DNA of 64,000 bases, from NCBI GenBank assembly GCA_024138025.1, contig JAMXBD010000962.1:310001-374000 (forward strand), read 5' to 3'. This DNA comes from Combretum micranthum. Taxonomy: Eukaryota; Streptophyta; Magnoliopsida; Myrtales; Combretaceae. A model generated the notes under the pieces. The model saw only the letters and a list, made by a program, of their open reading frames with translations. It did no database searches and had not been told where the DNA came from. The translations under genes and the position numbers were made by a program. This document shows positions 36,161 through 47,200 of this stretch, piece by piece (positions within the stretch are counted from its first letter, which is position 1; every line of letters begins with the position of its first letter).

Positions 36161-37802
36161 TTGAAGGGAGGAACTCTCCTTCTTTTTTTCCTTCATCTTT
36201 GAAAAACATATGAGCCAGAGGCCTTTTTCTTTATTTTTTGAAAACTTTCATTTCTCAATTTAAGTCAAGGCTTTATTAAAAAACTCCTTTTTTTTAGCTA
36301 AAGCTTTATTGAAAACCTTCCTCTTTCTTTCTTTTTTTTTTTCAAAACTTTCATTTCTCAATTTAAGTCAAGGCTTTATTGAAAAACTCTGCTTTTTTTT
36401 TTTTTTTAACTTAAAGCTTTATTGAAAAACCTTCCCTTTTTTATTTTTGGCTTTTTTTTTTTTTTTTTTTGCTGACAAGTGAAAATCCTATGAGATCTAA
36501 AATTTCTAAATAAAATAGTAGGTTCAACTCTTTTCTCCCATAATCACTAATCTTTTTTTTTTCTTTTTAACTTGATCTTAATCTTTGGACCTCATTTACA
36601 TTAGTCTACTCCTCATGGGCCTTCTAAAAATTTTTAGAGGCTTCGAATAGGTGACAATCCTTTGCTCCAAATAGCCTTAATTATCTATACTAACTTGAAT
36701 ATTCTAAGACCTTCCTTTCAAGGAATAGGTATCTCATGATGAATTGTCTACTCTAAGAGGACTTTCTTGCACTCTTCATTGGCTTATTTTCACTCTTTAT
36801 TCGAATTAAAAAATTATGGTCCATTTTGTAAATAATACACCTTAGTTAATTCACTAGGTCTTTTTCGAACCGTAGTAAGGGCTTTTGGTCATTGGCTTAT
36901 TAATAAGGATATTAGTGTCTGAGTCAATTTTTAAAACAAATATTCTCAATTTATCTCGATTTTATAAGTCAAGAACCCATACAAAAAAACAAAAATGAAC
37001 TTACCCTAGTTTCAAAAGCATTTTTTTTTTGTTTCTAGGATAAATCAATTCCCATGATCTGAAAAACCTTTAAAAAGGGTGTTGTAAGTGGAACTACAAT
37101 TCAAGGATGTTGTGGGCTTTGATATGTATTTAGAAAGTTTTCAAATTTTCATGATGTTTCCTTAGCTTGTTGTGTTTGAGTTTTGACCATTTTTTCTTTT
37201 TTTGTTTTTTTTTCCTCACTCCCTTAGCCTCCAACACTCGCACCCCCTTTTAAGATGATAGTTCCACTCTCCCTTATTGGATGGTTTACAGTTCAAAGTG
37301 TATAGATTTTTCTTCATTTCAAAGGAAAGGGATTATCAATGAAAATTAATTACTTTTGAATCTATGAAATTGGGCAAGCATATATTAGTTAATCCTTTTT
37401 CTTCTTATTAATGACCCTAACATCCAAAATTTCCCCATTATGGGTTGGTTCTTAACAGGTTTCAATTTTAAGAAATACTTCCTTATATGGCTCAAAGGGT
37501 TTGGCAATGGATAAATGTGTTTAGGATGTTGAAAGGAATAACTAGTGTCATTTTAACATGTGTATTAAATTCAAGATGGACCTCCTTTAAGGAATAACTC
37601 TAGTTCCTCACTTCAAATATCACTCAACTCTCAAGTATTTAAGGGTTAGTGTTCGGATTTTAGCTTGCCTCTTATCATTTTTAGACATTTTAGGGGATGA
37701 GATACCATCTTCTAATTAGAAGAATCTTTGAAATACTTTCAATCATGCCCCATTTTGTCTAACCCTTTTTAGCAAAACAAAAAGATTTGTGATACCATTA
37801 TA

Positions 37803-38782
37803 TGTCACACCCCCCCCCACTACCGAGGTTCTGGATGTGATGCTAGGGCAGACAACTGCCATAGGCCCCCTAGTGATAATGGCCGACATCCACCCTCAGG
37901 TGAGACCCCAACCAACGCATGCCCCGTAGGGACCATGGGCACTATAGGTATTGTTACCCTTAGGCAGAGTTGAACCCAGTCTGCAGCCTCTAGGATTCGA
38001 ACCCATGACCTGAGGCTTTTGCCTGCCCCAAAGGCAGCACCTCTTACCAATTGAGTTGCAGCTCAATTGGTAAGAGGTGCTGCCTTTGGGGCAGGCAAAA
38101 GCCTCAGGTCATGGGTTCGAATCCTAGAGGCTGCAGACTGGGTTCAACTCTGCCTAAGGGTAACAATACCTATAGTGCCTGTGGTACCCTTTGGGGCATG
38201 CGTTGGTTGGGGTCATCATGATGCAATGGTGGTGTCGGCCATTACCACTAGGGGCCACCTTTTTATGTCACACCCACCCCCCACTACCGAGGTTCTGGAT
38301 GTGATGCCAAGGCAGACAACTACCATAGGCCCCCTAATGATAATGGCCGACATCCACCCTCAGGTGAGACCCCAACCAACGCATGCCTCGCAGGGTATCA
38401 CGGGCACTATAGGTATTGTTACCCTTAAGCAGAGTTAAACCCAGTCTGCAGACTCTAGGATTCGAACCCCAGACCTAAGGCTTTTGCCTGCCCAAAGGCA
38501 GCACCTCTCACCAGTTGAGTTGCAGCTCAATTGGTAAGAGGTGCTGCCTTTGGGGCAGGCAAAAGCCTCAGGCCATGGGTTCGAATCCTAGAGGCTACAG
38601 ACTGGGTTTAACTCTGCCTAAGGGTAACAATACCTATAGTGCCCGTGGTATCCTTTAGGGCATGCATTGGTTGGGGTCACCATGATGCAATGGTGGTGTC
38701 GGCCATTACCACTAGGGGGCCAGTGGTGGGTTTGCCTGCCCTGGCATCACATCGCCATCGCCTGAGAGGGCGGGGTGTGACA
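37803..38782. mobile_element. Palindromic tRNA-related composite (SINE-like, TG...CA ends)
   Basis: A 980-bp unit begins TGTCACACCCC and ends GGGGTGTGACA, flanked by perfect TTATA duplications (37798-37802 and 38783-38787). It has four arms (-, +, -, +). Each carries a tRNA-like head with an A-box-like GCAGCTCAATTGGT and a B box GGTTCGAATCC (+ copies at 38114-38124 and 38578-38588). Arms meet head to head at 38056-38061 (arms perfect for at least 100 bp on each side) and near 38518-38524. Arm 2 ends ...GGCCACCTTTTTA, a possible pol III stop, just before TGTCACAC restarts at 38266. Open frames on both strands are mirror translations of the arms and are not genes. Confidence 0.75.
38041..38076. 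repeat. Centre of the first head-to-head palindrome
   Basis: CTCTTACCAATTGAG (38041-38055) pairs with CTCAATTGGTAAGAG (38062-38076) around the 6-base loop TTGCAG. Pairing continues outward through the B boxes and beyond. Confidence 0.9.
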
Positions 38783-38919
38783 TTATAGGTCACACGTTGT
38801 TAAAGTATTCAAATTTCATTTCCATAAAATGTCTTGACATAAAAAACACTTTAAATAATTCCTAAAGGAAATTTCTTGTTTTGCTTGTTTCATCAAACTT
38901 TACTATCAGGGAGAATAGC

Positions 38920-40308
38920 TGTCCTTAATCGATGCTTCAAACTAGATCAATCCAACATCAATTAGGTCTTGTATCTTATTTTCCAGCATCCAACAAGTGT
39001 CTATGGAGTGCCCTTTTTAACCTTATGATAATCACAATGTGAATTTGGATCAGCATTCCATGGTTTATAGCCTGGTTTGGGAGCTACGCAGGCTAAGACA
39101 TTTTCTTCCTATTGTTGGTGAAAAGCTTGAGACAATGGGATATGAATATGATTGAGTTGACTCCTTGTAGGATGACTATTCTAAATTGGTTGCTGATAAG
39201 TTGTTGAGTTTTTGGAGACAATTGGTGAAGTGGACTTAGTGTAGCTTTCTGGATTCATCATGTTGATCGAGACTTCTTTTCCTTTAATTGGTTATGTGGT
39301 TTCTTATCATGGGCTATGAGCATCTATGAAGCAATTGCACTCTCAATTTTACAACTTGCCGCTATTATCTCACTAAAGTTGGTAGATGTGTGACTGAGAG
39401 AAGAATGGCTCCTCTAAAGTGTTGATGAAGGTGAAGGTCAAGTCTTTCTCTTGGATAGGTGCAACCACCCTTGCAGCTAAGGATCTCTATTGTTGGGCAT
39501 ACTCCTTGAAGGACTTACCATTTTGCTTACTAAGGTTACTTAAATCTCACATGGTAGGAGAAACTTCAATGTTAAACTTATATTGCTTGTAAAATGCCTT
39601 AGCTAGCTCATCTCATGTATTGATCTCAATGAGATCCAATTGAGCATACCATGTTAGGGCTGGACCCATCAAGTTATCTTGAAATGTCTTAATCATTAAC
39701 TATTCATTTTGGTCATCTTGGTCCGATGTGGAGTTTAGGGCAGCCAGTCCCATCATATTTTTCAAAATTTGGGGTCTTTAATTTTTTGAGGTAAAACCCC
39801 ACATCAATGGTGGATAGGTTGATGATGCCCATCTATTGAAACTCGTTGTTACCTTTTAGAGCATTTAACTTGTCATTGATTTGATGAAGCAACTTTCTTT
39901 CCATGTCTTTCTATTTTTCTTCAAGTTCTTTCTTAAGGTCTCTTGAAGCAAGACCCATATTAAGATAAGTGCTAGATCCACAATTGACTTCTTCAAATCT
40001 AGATGGCTACCTTTCAACTTCTTTTCCCTTTTGGATTTTCCAAATGCCTCTCTTGAGGAGGTTGGATGGCCAATCGAAGACTGATGCTAGAAGAAAGGAG
40101 TTGGATCTGCTTAGACATTTTTCAATACTATTTGCTCCAAGGTATTGATCCTTTGCTCAAACTTGGTGGCTTCGTTGTTGGCATTGTTGATAATACCACT
40201 ACTAGCCATCTTAGACTTGGATTTAGTGAATATTGGGCTTCACTTGACCTTTTGCTGCTTGGGAGCTATTTTGGATCCTCAAAATTCATGCTTGTTAGCA
40301 ACACTCAT
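38920..40308 (-). pseudogene. Gag of the Tat/Athila-like element, degraded
   Basis: Minus strand. The start is probably at 40308 (MSVANKHEF), followed by a helical region (EATKFEQRINTLEQIV). The capsid domain at 39330-39760 reads FQDNLMGPALTWYAQLDLI, DELAKAFYKQYKFNIE, NGKSFKEYAQQ and SLAARVVAP. These are the typical blocks of the retrotransposon gag domain in Athila/Tat elements. Near 38940-39060 a zinc-finger-like block reads CDYHKVKKGHSIDTCWMLEN, then KIQDLIDVG. Many in-frame stops show it is dead. Gag would form the particle; nothing downstream codes a polymerase. Confidence 0.75.
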
Positions 40309-41421
40309 TTTTTTTTTAAATTTTTAAAATTTTTATTTTTGTTTAATAATCACTATTTACAAAGATGAAAACTTGTTTAAAAGAGGCGGCATATGTGTTT
40401 ACAAAAGTGAAACTTTGAAAGAATGAAAACTTGATTTTTTGTAACCCTTGATAATTATTGAAAGTTTACACTTAAAAGGAATATAACCTATTTATATACA
40501 CAATGGGATCCTACAAATTAGAAGGTATTAATTTGATGATTAAAGCAGAGACTAAACAGAAGTTTACAACCTATGGCAATAATCTATTTACAAAGGTAGC
40601 TTTGTCAAAAGGCCCTATAACTTGTCTAAGAGGATGAATTACTCTAATAACCTAGACTTTTTTACAAACTTGGTATTTTTCATTTTCATCTTTTAATTTT
40701 TTTTCATTTATTATAAATAACATAAGAGCAAGGAGATAATAAGAAATGTGTTAAGCGGATGCAAATGTAGAGACGATGGTTAGACAATAATGGGGCCCTT
40801 TTAAGGACTTCATTTGAGTTGCAACTTCATTTCCTCCTTTTTTTTTTCTTTATTTTGAAATCACAAGGAAATCATTCTACAATATACAAATGTTTGAAAA
40901 CATAAAATTTGTACATGACTTTCTTTACAAAGAAGTTTCCAAGAAATATTACATGGATATGTACAAGGAAAAGTATTTACAATTGAAATCGCAACTCATT
41001 TTAGGATATACCCCACTATTATTTACTCATTGGTTTATAATCATGAATGCACATGGGTGGATTCTAAAGGCCTCCTAATTAACGGATAGTGGGTCACATT
41101 AATGGAGTGGCGAGCTAATTCGAGTCTCGTGCGATAAGTTACCACAACACCTAAGACCTACTGGGGCCCTTCGTCCTAGGGTCTTAAGGTGGCTTGGTTC
41201 TGACCACATCTAACACACATTTCAAAATTCCCCCTAATGGTATCATTTGCACTTTTAGGATTTTTATACGAATTTCCTTTCATCTGCATCACTTAAGGAA
41301 ACCATTAGTACAACTATTTACAAACTAAGTATTATACAAATAATAAAAAAAAATCAGCATTAAAGAAAATAATCTTTAAATTAGGAATTTCTAAGTGGCT
41401 AGCCCTCTTATGAACAATGTT

Positions 41422-41440
41422 CTTAGTGTAGTCGCCAGTT
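41422..41440 (-). other. PBS-like site of the gag-only element
   Basis: On the minus strand, directly after the LTR end (…CGATA), comes AACTGGCGACTACACTAAGA. It resembles the TGGCGACTC-type PBS that I recall from Tat/Ogre elements (tRNA-Arg). The exact tRNA is not confirmed. Confidence 0.5.
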
Positions 41441-43678
41441 TATCGAGCCTGGATTTTTCAATTTCTAGTTTAATTTCCTTTAGCTTGAACCGTATCAAAT
41501 CTTAATGCATTTGATATGGATTATCGACTAGGAACTAAAAGAAATATTGATTTTGTAAGGAGTCGCCACTTAACATGGTCAGGAAAAATTTTAAAATTAG
41601 AACCAATGGGTCGATTGGTTCTAACTTAGCTATAGATCTGCATTTAAAACTAATTTTTTAATCAGGTTTTTAAATAGAAAATTCTAGGTATGGGGGCTAT
41701 CTTATTAAAACTTACTGTTTCCACTTAAAGTTCCTAAATTAAAAGTTTATTTTATTTTTATGCTCCAAAAATCTATATGATATTTATATGTCATAAAAAT
41801 TTAATATTTACAAAAATGAAAGAGTCAATTTCATATTTACAAGGCATATCATGGAATGAAGAAAATTACTTCATATTTACAAAGCACGTGATGGAGCAAA
41901 ATTGATGAGAATCAGATGGCGTTATATCATATTTAAGTTTATGTCTTTTTAGGATATTTATAAAACTTAAATATGATATAACGCCATCTGATTCTCATAA
42001 AAAATATTTTCAAATTTTATGTCGCCTCGGATGTGTCTACGTAATTACTAGTTAGGATTAAACAAAATATAGTTCTTTTAGTAAAATATTAGTGGATTTG
42101 TTTATTTTAAATTTTTAATTCTATCGCTTTAAGTTTTTTAATTCTTATCGATATTGAAAATTTAGTTGGTAATGATCTCTAAACACTACCATTTGTTTTT
42201 ATTTTATGAAAATTAGGATTTTCTAGGAGACAAAGTTTTTATTCTTTTTTACCATTTTCAATTTTTTTTTTGGCATTCTTCTTATATATTTTTTTATTTA
42301 CAAAAGAAACCTAAAAAAGGCACATGTTTATTATGAATTAATTTTTTATTCCTTTGTTTCATCCTGTTGTTATTTTCCTTTTTTATCTTTTTTTTTTAAT
42401 TTTTCTTTTTCTGCTTTATTATTATATTAATAGATATATATGAAACATCAAACTTATATGAAAGAATGCAAGCGTGTGAATCTAGGCGAGGGGGTTGGAC
42501 TTTGGCTTGTAGTCAAGTCGGATCCGGGTTGAAGCGGAGGAGTCGGTTGGTGGGATCAGGAATGGCGGCTCCAGCGGCTGTTAAAGCAGCGAGTTTGTCG
42601 GACAGGGCTCTGGGATGTATTAAAAACTCTGGTGACCTAAACTAACTTTGAAAAAAATAACCCTGGATGGTGGCTTCGCTCTAGCTAGTGGCTGCTTGCG
42701 GCTGAGGTTCATCAACGTGGTGGTCGGCATCCTTAAAGCGAGATGAAACTATCAATTAAGAGCCACACTTACCAGAAAACTTCCTTTAACAACCAATTTG
42801 CTCGAAATCACCTAGAAAGCTTCAAAATCAAAGCTTTGTTCCAAACACTACCTTCTATAGTACTTTGAATTCGAGCCTTTTTTAGTGGATTTCTGTTGTG
42901 ATTGATGATCCTAACAACTTTCTTAAGCTCCTTTTATACTATTAGAGCTCGAGCAAAATTGCAAATCAATTGAAATGCTTTGATCCATAATCATGAAAGG
43001 GTTTCTTGTTCAAAATCTGATTATTGTTGGTTTCGAATTTTTTAGGCAAATTCAAAAGAATATTTGAGTATGTTTGACCTTCAAATGCTTCATGGAAGCT
43101 TCAATTCATTTTAATTTAGTCAAAATCACTATTAAAGACGATGGAGCTTCTTCCTCATTCTTCACTTTCTATAATGTTTAAGCTCAATTTTGGACATCTC
43201 AAACTAAGAATCGGGACATGAAAGTGGTCTCAATTCATAGTACTCCATGTATATTTCACAATTTTACCATTAATTTAGTGATGTCACCTTCCCTAATTAG
43301 CACTTCCCACATGGCATGCTGAAAAAAAAGAGAGAGGTAGTTTTGCCTCCTTCAAGATTTGAACCTAGGTCTCCCATCTGCATTTAAAAGACTTATCCTT
43401 ATTGGCTTTTAGCTTGTGCCTCAAATTTATTTGTATAGAGATAGCATTTAAGACTTTACGATAGGCCCAATTAAATAAACCAACCCATTGTAGGCTATTT
43501 AATTAGGTCCCAAAAGATTTATAATTAAAATTAACACTATATTAATCCCAAAAATCTATTATTTATAAATTTTTTTAATTATTTTTTTTATTTTTGAAAA
43601 GGTAATTTGTGGCTTAATATAATATTAATTTTTATTATAAATTAAAGCCTTCAATATGCAAAAAATGGAATGTGTATA
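41441..43678 (-). repeat. 5' LTR of the gag-only element
   Basis: It is the partner of 33184-35268, same orientation, with many substitutions and indels. It carries an extra segment near 41725-41860 and a hairpin insert at 41905-41998. Confidence 0.8.
41905..41998. repeat. Perfect 36-bp inverted repeat, present in one LTR only
   Basis: ATGAGAATCAGATGGCGTTA (start of the left arm, 41905-41940) has an exact inverted copy at 41963-41998, with a 22-base spacer. The matching place in the other LTR (near 33505) has no such sequence. Confidence 0.85.
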
Positions 43679-44128
43679 GGTATCAAATTGTTCAAAATCA
43701 AACTTTAGGTACCTGATTAAACTTTTTGTGAAAGTTCAGGTATCATATTTAATACTATCCTTTTTTTTTTTTTTATTACAACATGGAAGGAGATTTGAAC
43801 TTCATACATCTTATTTAAGAAATTAAGATAATATCATTAGACTACGAGGTTATTGACTAGTTTGATTGTTAAACCTTGAAATAATCCCGTCGGTGAAAAT
43901 GGAAGTTCTTCTTTTCTTTTCTTTTTTTCCTTTTTAACTTTTATTTTTTCAAAATTGCTACTGGCAATAATCATATGCTCTGCCAGAATAATTGCACAGT
44001 TTTAAATTATTACCGGTGGGCCATCGTCAAAAACACCACTATTTTAATCCTTACCAAACACACATAACATAATACGCCCCCCTTTCACAGTAATTCTTAA
44101 ATAAGACAAGTTGTATGGTACGGTGTCT

Positions 44129-44138
44129 ATATAAATAT
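44129..44138 (+). promoter_or_regulatory. TATA box of the NPF gene
   Basis: CTATATAAATATA lies ~70 bp upstream of the start codon and leaves room for a leader of about 45 bases. It is the only strong TATA-like site just before exon 1. Confidence 0.55.
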
Positions 44139-44204
44139 AGTGCAAATCAGTTAGGATCTTTTGAAGCACAACACATTTCGGACTTCAGAGCAACGCAATT
44201 AATA

Positions 44205-47200
44205 ATGGCAACATCCTCGTCCAATTTTTTCAGCGCCAGCAATGACCCGGAATCACATACATCATCAGTTCCAAAAAACAGCAAGAAAGGTGGTTGGATT
44301 ACATTTCCTTTCATTGCAGGTAAAGCTCGTGTTTTTTCTTAATTTCATGTTTTGTATAATTACTTATTTTAATGTAAATTTCTATTGAAAATTCATTATC
44401 GCTGATTTCATCTATAAAAATAGATAACGTATCTTCCTGTTTTCCATCACGAAATTTCTTTCTTTAGAGGTTAGTTTCTTGAGGTGAATCTAGTCAAACC
44501 AATACAACACCACAACACTAACAATATATGATACGAGAAGGCTTATATAGTTGTTTTGATTTTTACAGGTGGAGTGGCACTACTGACACTAGGTGCCACC
44601 GGTATCGTGACTAATATGATAGTTTATATGATTGAGGAATTTCACATAGAAAACATTGAAGCTGCACAGATTTTCAATGCCGTAAATGGATGCAACAACT
44701 TTTTTCCAATTATTGGGGCAATTCTCGCCGATTCTGTCTTTGGCTGCTTCAAAGTTGCTTCCTACTCTTGCTTAGTCAGCTGCATGGTTTGTGATTTTTA
44801 TTTACGATGTTTCATTTGATTATCTATGTTATTACATCCCAAGCTTGGTTAGACAGTTATCGGACCTAAGAAAGACTAAGCACAGTCAATAAAACATAGA
44901 ATAATATAGGTCAAGTCAAATAGAGTTATGTCCTAAGCGGATAAAGTTTTCTTAACCTTGGGCCACTTCCAATTAGATATACTGCTGTATATAATTTTAA
45001 AAAAAAATGATAAAATAGGGTAAATGTGATTTTATCCTATTACATATTACAATTTTTGAAAGGAGGGAATTGAATTTGGTTGATTCCATTAGACGGTTAG
45101 TATTTGTGTTACTAAGCTTCAATTGGAAGTTATCTATCTACTTGGTTTGTTTAAGTATATTAGTTTGGTATTATTTTAGCATCATTTTCAAGTTGAGCTG
45201 ATATTGATATAATACCAATAAGTTATTGATGTAGATTAAAATTCGGCAATCTAAACAGTCCTAAAAGATTATTATAATGTAGAGATATTGTATAGTACAT
45301 CAGTTTAGAATGGAGAAAAAACAAAAAAAGAAAAGAAAAAGAGAAGAAGAAAAGGTATGCATTAAAAGATTTATTTTTATTGTACTGCTACTACGTACAT
45401 ATGTTACAACAATTGAGTGTAGGAATTGAAGTGGTTAACCTGTTAAAAGATTAATGTTTTCATATTCTCATACCACTAGATTATAAAAGTTCAGATCGAT
45501 TAAAGATCTGATCTTATACTCTTGTACAGGCTATGCTTTTAGTTTGCTTGACCGCAATGGTAGATACCCTTCGACCACCACAATGCCAAGCCAAGGATCA
45601 TCACCAACCCTAACCTCATGCAATAATCCTCCATCAAAATTCCAACTCGCATATCTCTACACTGCCATCTTCCTCTCATCATTAGCCATATCCGGAACCC
45701 GGTTCACAACCGCAACCCTAGGCGCGAACCAATTCAAAAAACAAGGAGATAAGTTGACATTCTTCAATTGGCTATTCTGTGCACAATATGCATCCATGGT
45801 GCTAGGGTCCACTGTTTTTGTGTACATTGAAGATAACGTGAGTTGGGGCTTAGGGTTTAGCATATCAGTTGGTTCATGTCTAATCGCATCGGTCATTTTC
45901 GTATTGGGAAATCGTTTCTACATCCATGAGATGCCACAAGGAAGCCCGTTTTTGGGATTGGCTCGTGTTGTTGTTGCGAGTTTAAGAAAGTGGAAAGTCT
46001 CCCTTTCGCCCAATCCTGATGATTACTATTATGTGCATGATCAAAGGACGAAATTGGAGGTGGCTGTGAAACCATTGCCTAACAAGAGCTTCAGGTATAT
46101 GATTTATCATCATTTGAAGTTATTTTAATTTTATATACAATTTTTTTTAAACTCATATTATTCATTCAAACAAGCATGAAATATATATGAAAAATAGTTT
46201 GACTCAAAAAGAGAAAAAAAAAAAAAAGAATAGCAATCTTTGAAAGCTATTAAAATTATAAAAAGACTTCGGACTTTTAGTAGGATTTACAATTTGTATT
46301 AATAATGTTTGTGTAATTTTTTTCATCGAATTTGTATTAGTGCTATAAAATATAAAATTTGAATATTATTAGTCACAAATAATTAGGTTACGAGACAATT
46401 TTGTTTATATATATTATAGACCTATCCTCATGTGGTGTCGTGTCCTTTCAATTTATGTCTCATGTTTTTCTCTATCATTATGTATTATAGACCTATCCTC
46501 ATGTCATGTTGTGTCATTTCAATTTACATCTCAGATTTTTCTTTACCATTGTGTTTTTCATCTTGTGTTATACATAGTCTCAGTAATTGCCAACCCTAGT
46601 GTCTAGAATATTGCACTAACAAACTTTGAAAACCATTGATATTGAAAGTTTTTTCATCAAACATAATGCCACACTATTTTTTTTTATCAATATACAATTA
46701 TAATTATATTTTGAATTCAATTTTCCATCCGACTTGACGCCTATTATTTGATGAAATTTATCTAAGTTAAGGAAAAAAAAAACTAAAGTAAATGATGAAT
46801 TGAATTAAAAAATAATTATAATATAGATAAAAATTAGATAATCCAAACATACCTAATATTGAAATAAATTATATTAAAAAATATAAAACAAGAGAGAGTT
46901 TTATTGAGAGAAACACTAACACTTTTCAAATAAAATTCATCATGTGATCATTAAGATTATTATAAAAAAAAAAAAAGCCAAGACACAAATAGTTCATAAA
47001 TAGATGTCACCTATTTATTCTCCAATTAAAATTTACCCGAGACAAAATATTTTTATTCCAAAATATCTAAGTAAGATAGGAATACAATTTAATAGACATG
47101 TGGTGGTCCTTACGTATTGAGGAATGTTTCGGTTAGTAATATAAATGATAGTAATATAATGTAGTGAATAAATATTAATTATATTTTAACACATATAATA

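Larger units (their letters stand above)
33184..43678 (-). mobile_element. Gag-only LTR retrotransposon (Tat/Ogre-like, non-autonomous)
   Basis: Two direct LTRs (33184-35268 and 41441-43678) enclose a 6.2 kb interior. The orientation is minus: the LTR starts as TATAGACACCTCATTTT, close to the common plant LTR start TGTAGACACC. The PPT lies beside the left LTR and a PBS-like site beside the right one. The interior codes a degraded gag (38920-40308) and no recognisable protease, RT, RNase H or integrase. The rest is tandem repeats, pyrimidine tracts and a 980-bp palindromic insert. Flanks GATAC and GGTAT are imperfect copies of a GGTAC site. The element is old, judging by LTR divergence and indels. 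Confidence 0.75.

Noticed and set aside
38056..38130. Functional tRNA gene
   Set aside because: A- and B-box-like motifs are present, but the sequence does not fold into a clean cloverleaf by eye and repeats four times in inverted order; a SINE-like head is the better reading.
37820..38438. Two open frames (minus and plus) with the same first ~38 residues
   Set aside because: They are mirror translations of the inverted tRNA-related arms, not duplicated genes.
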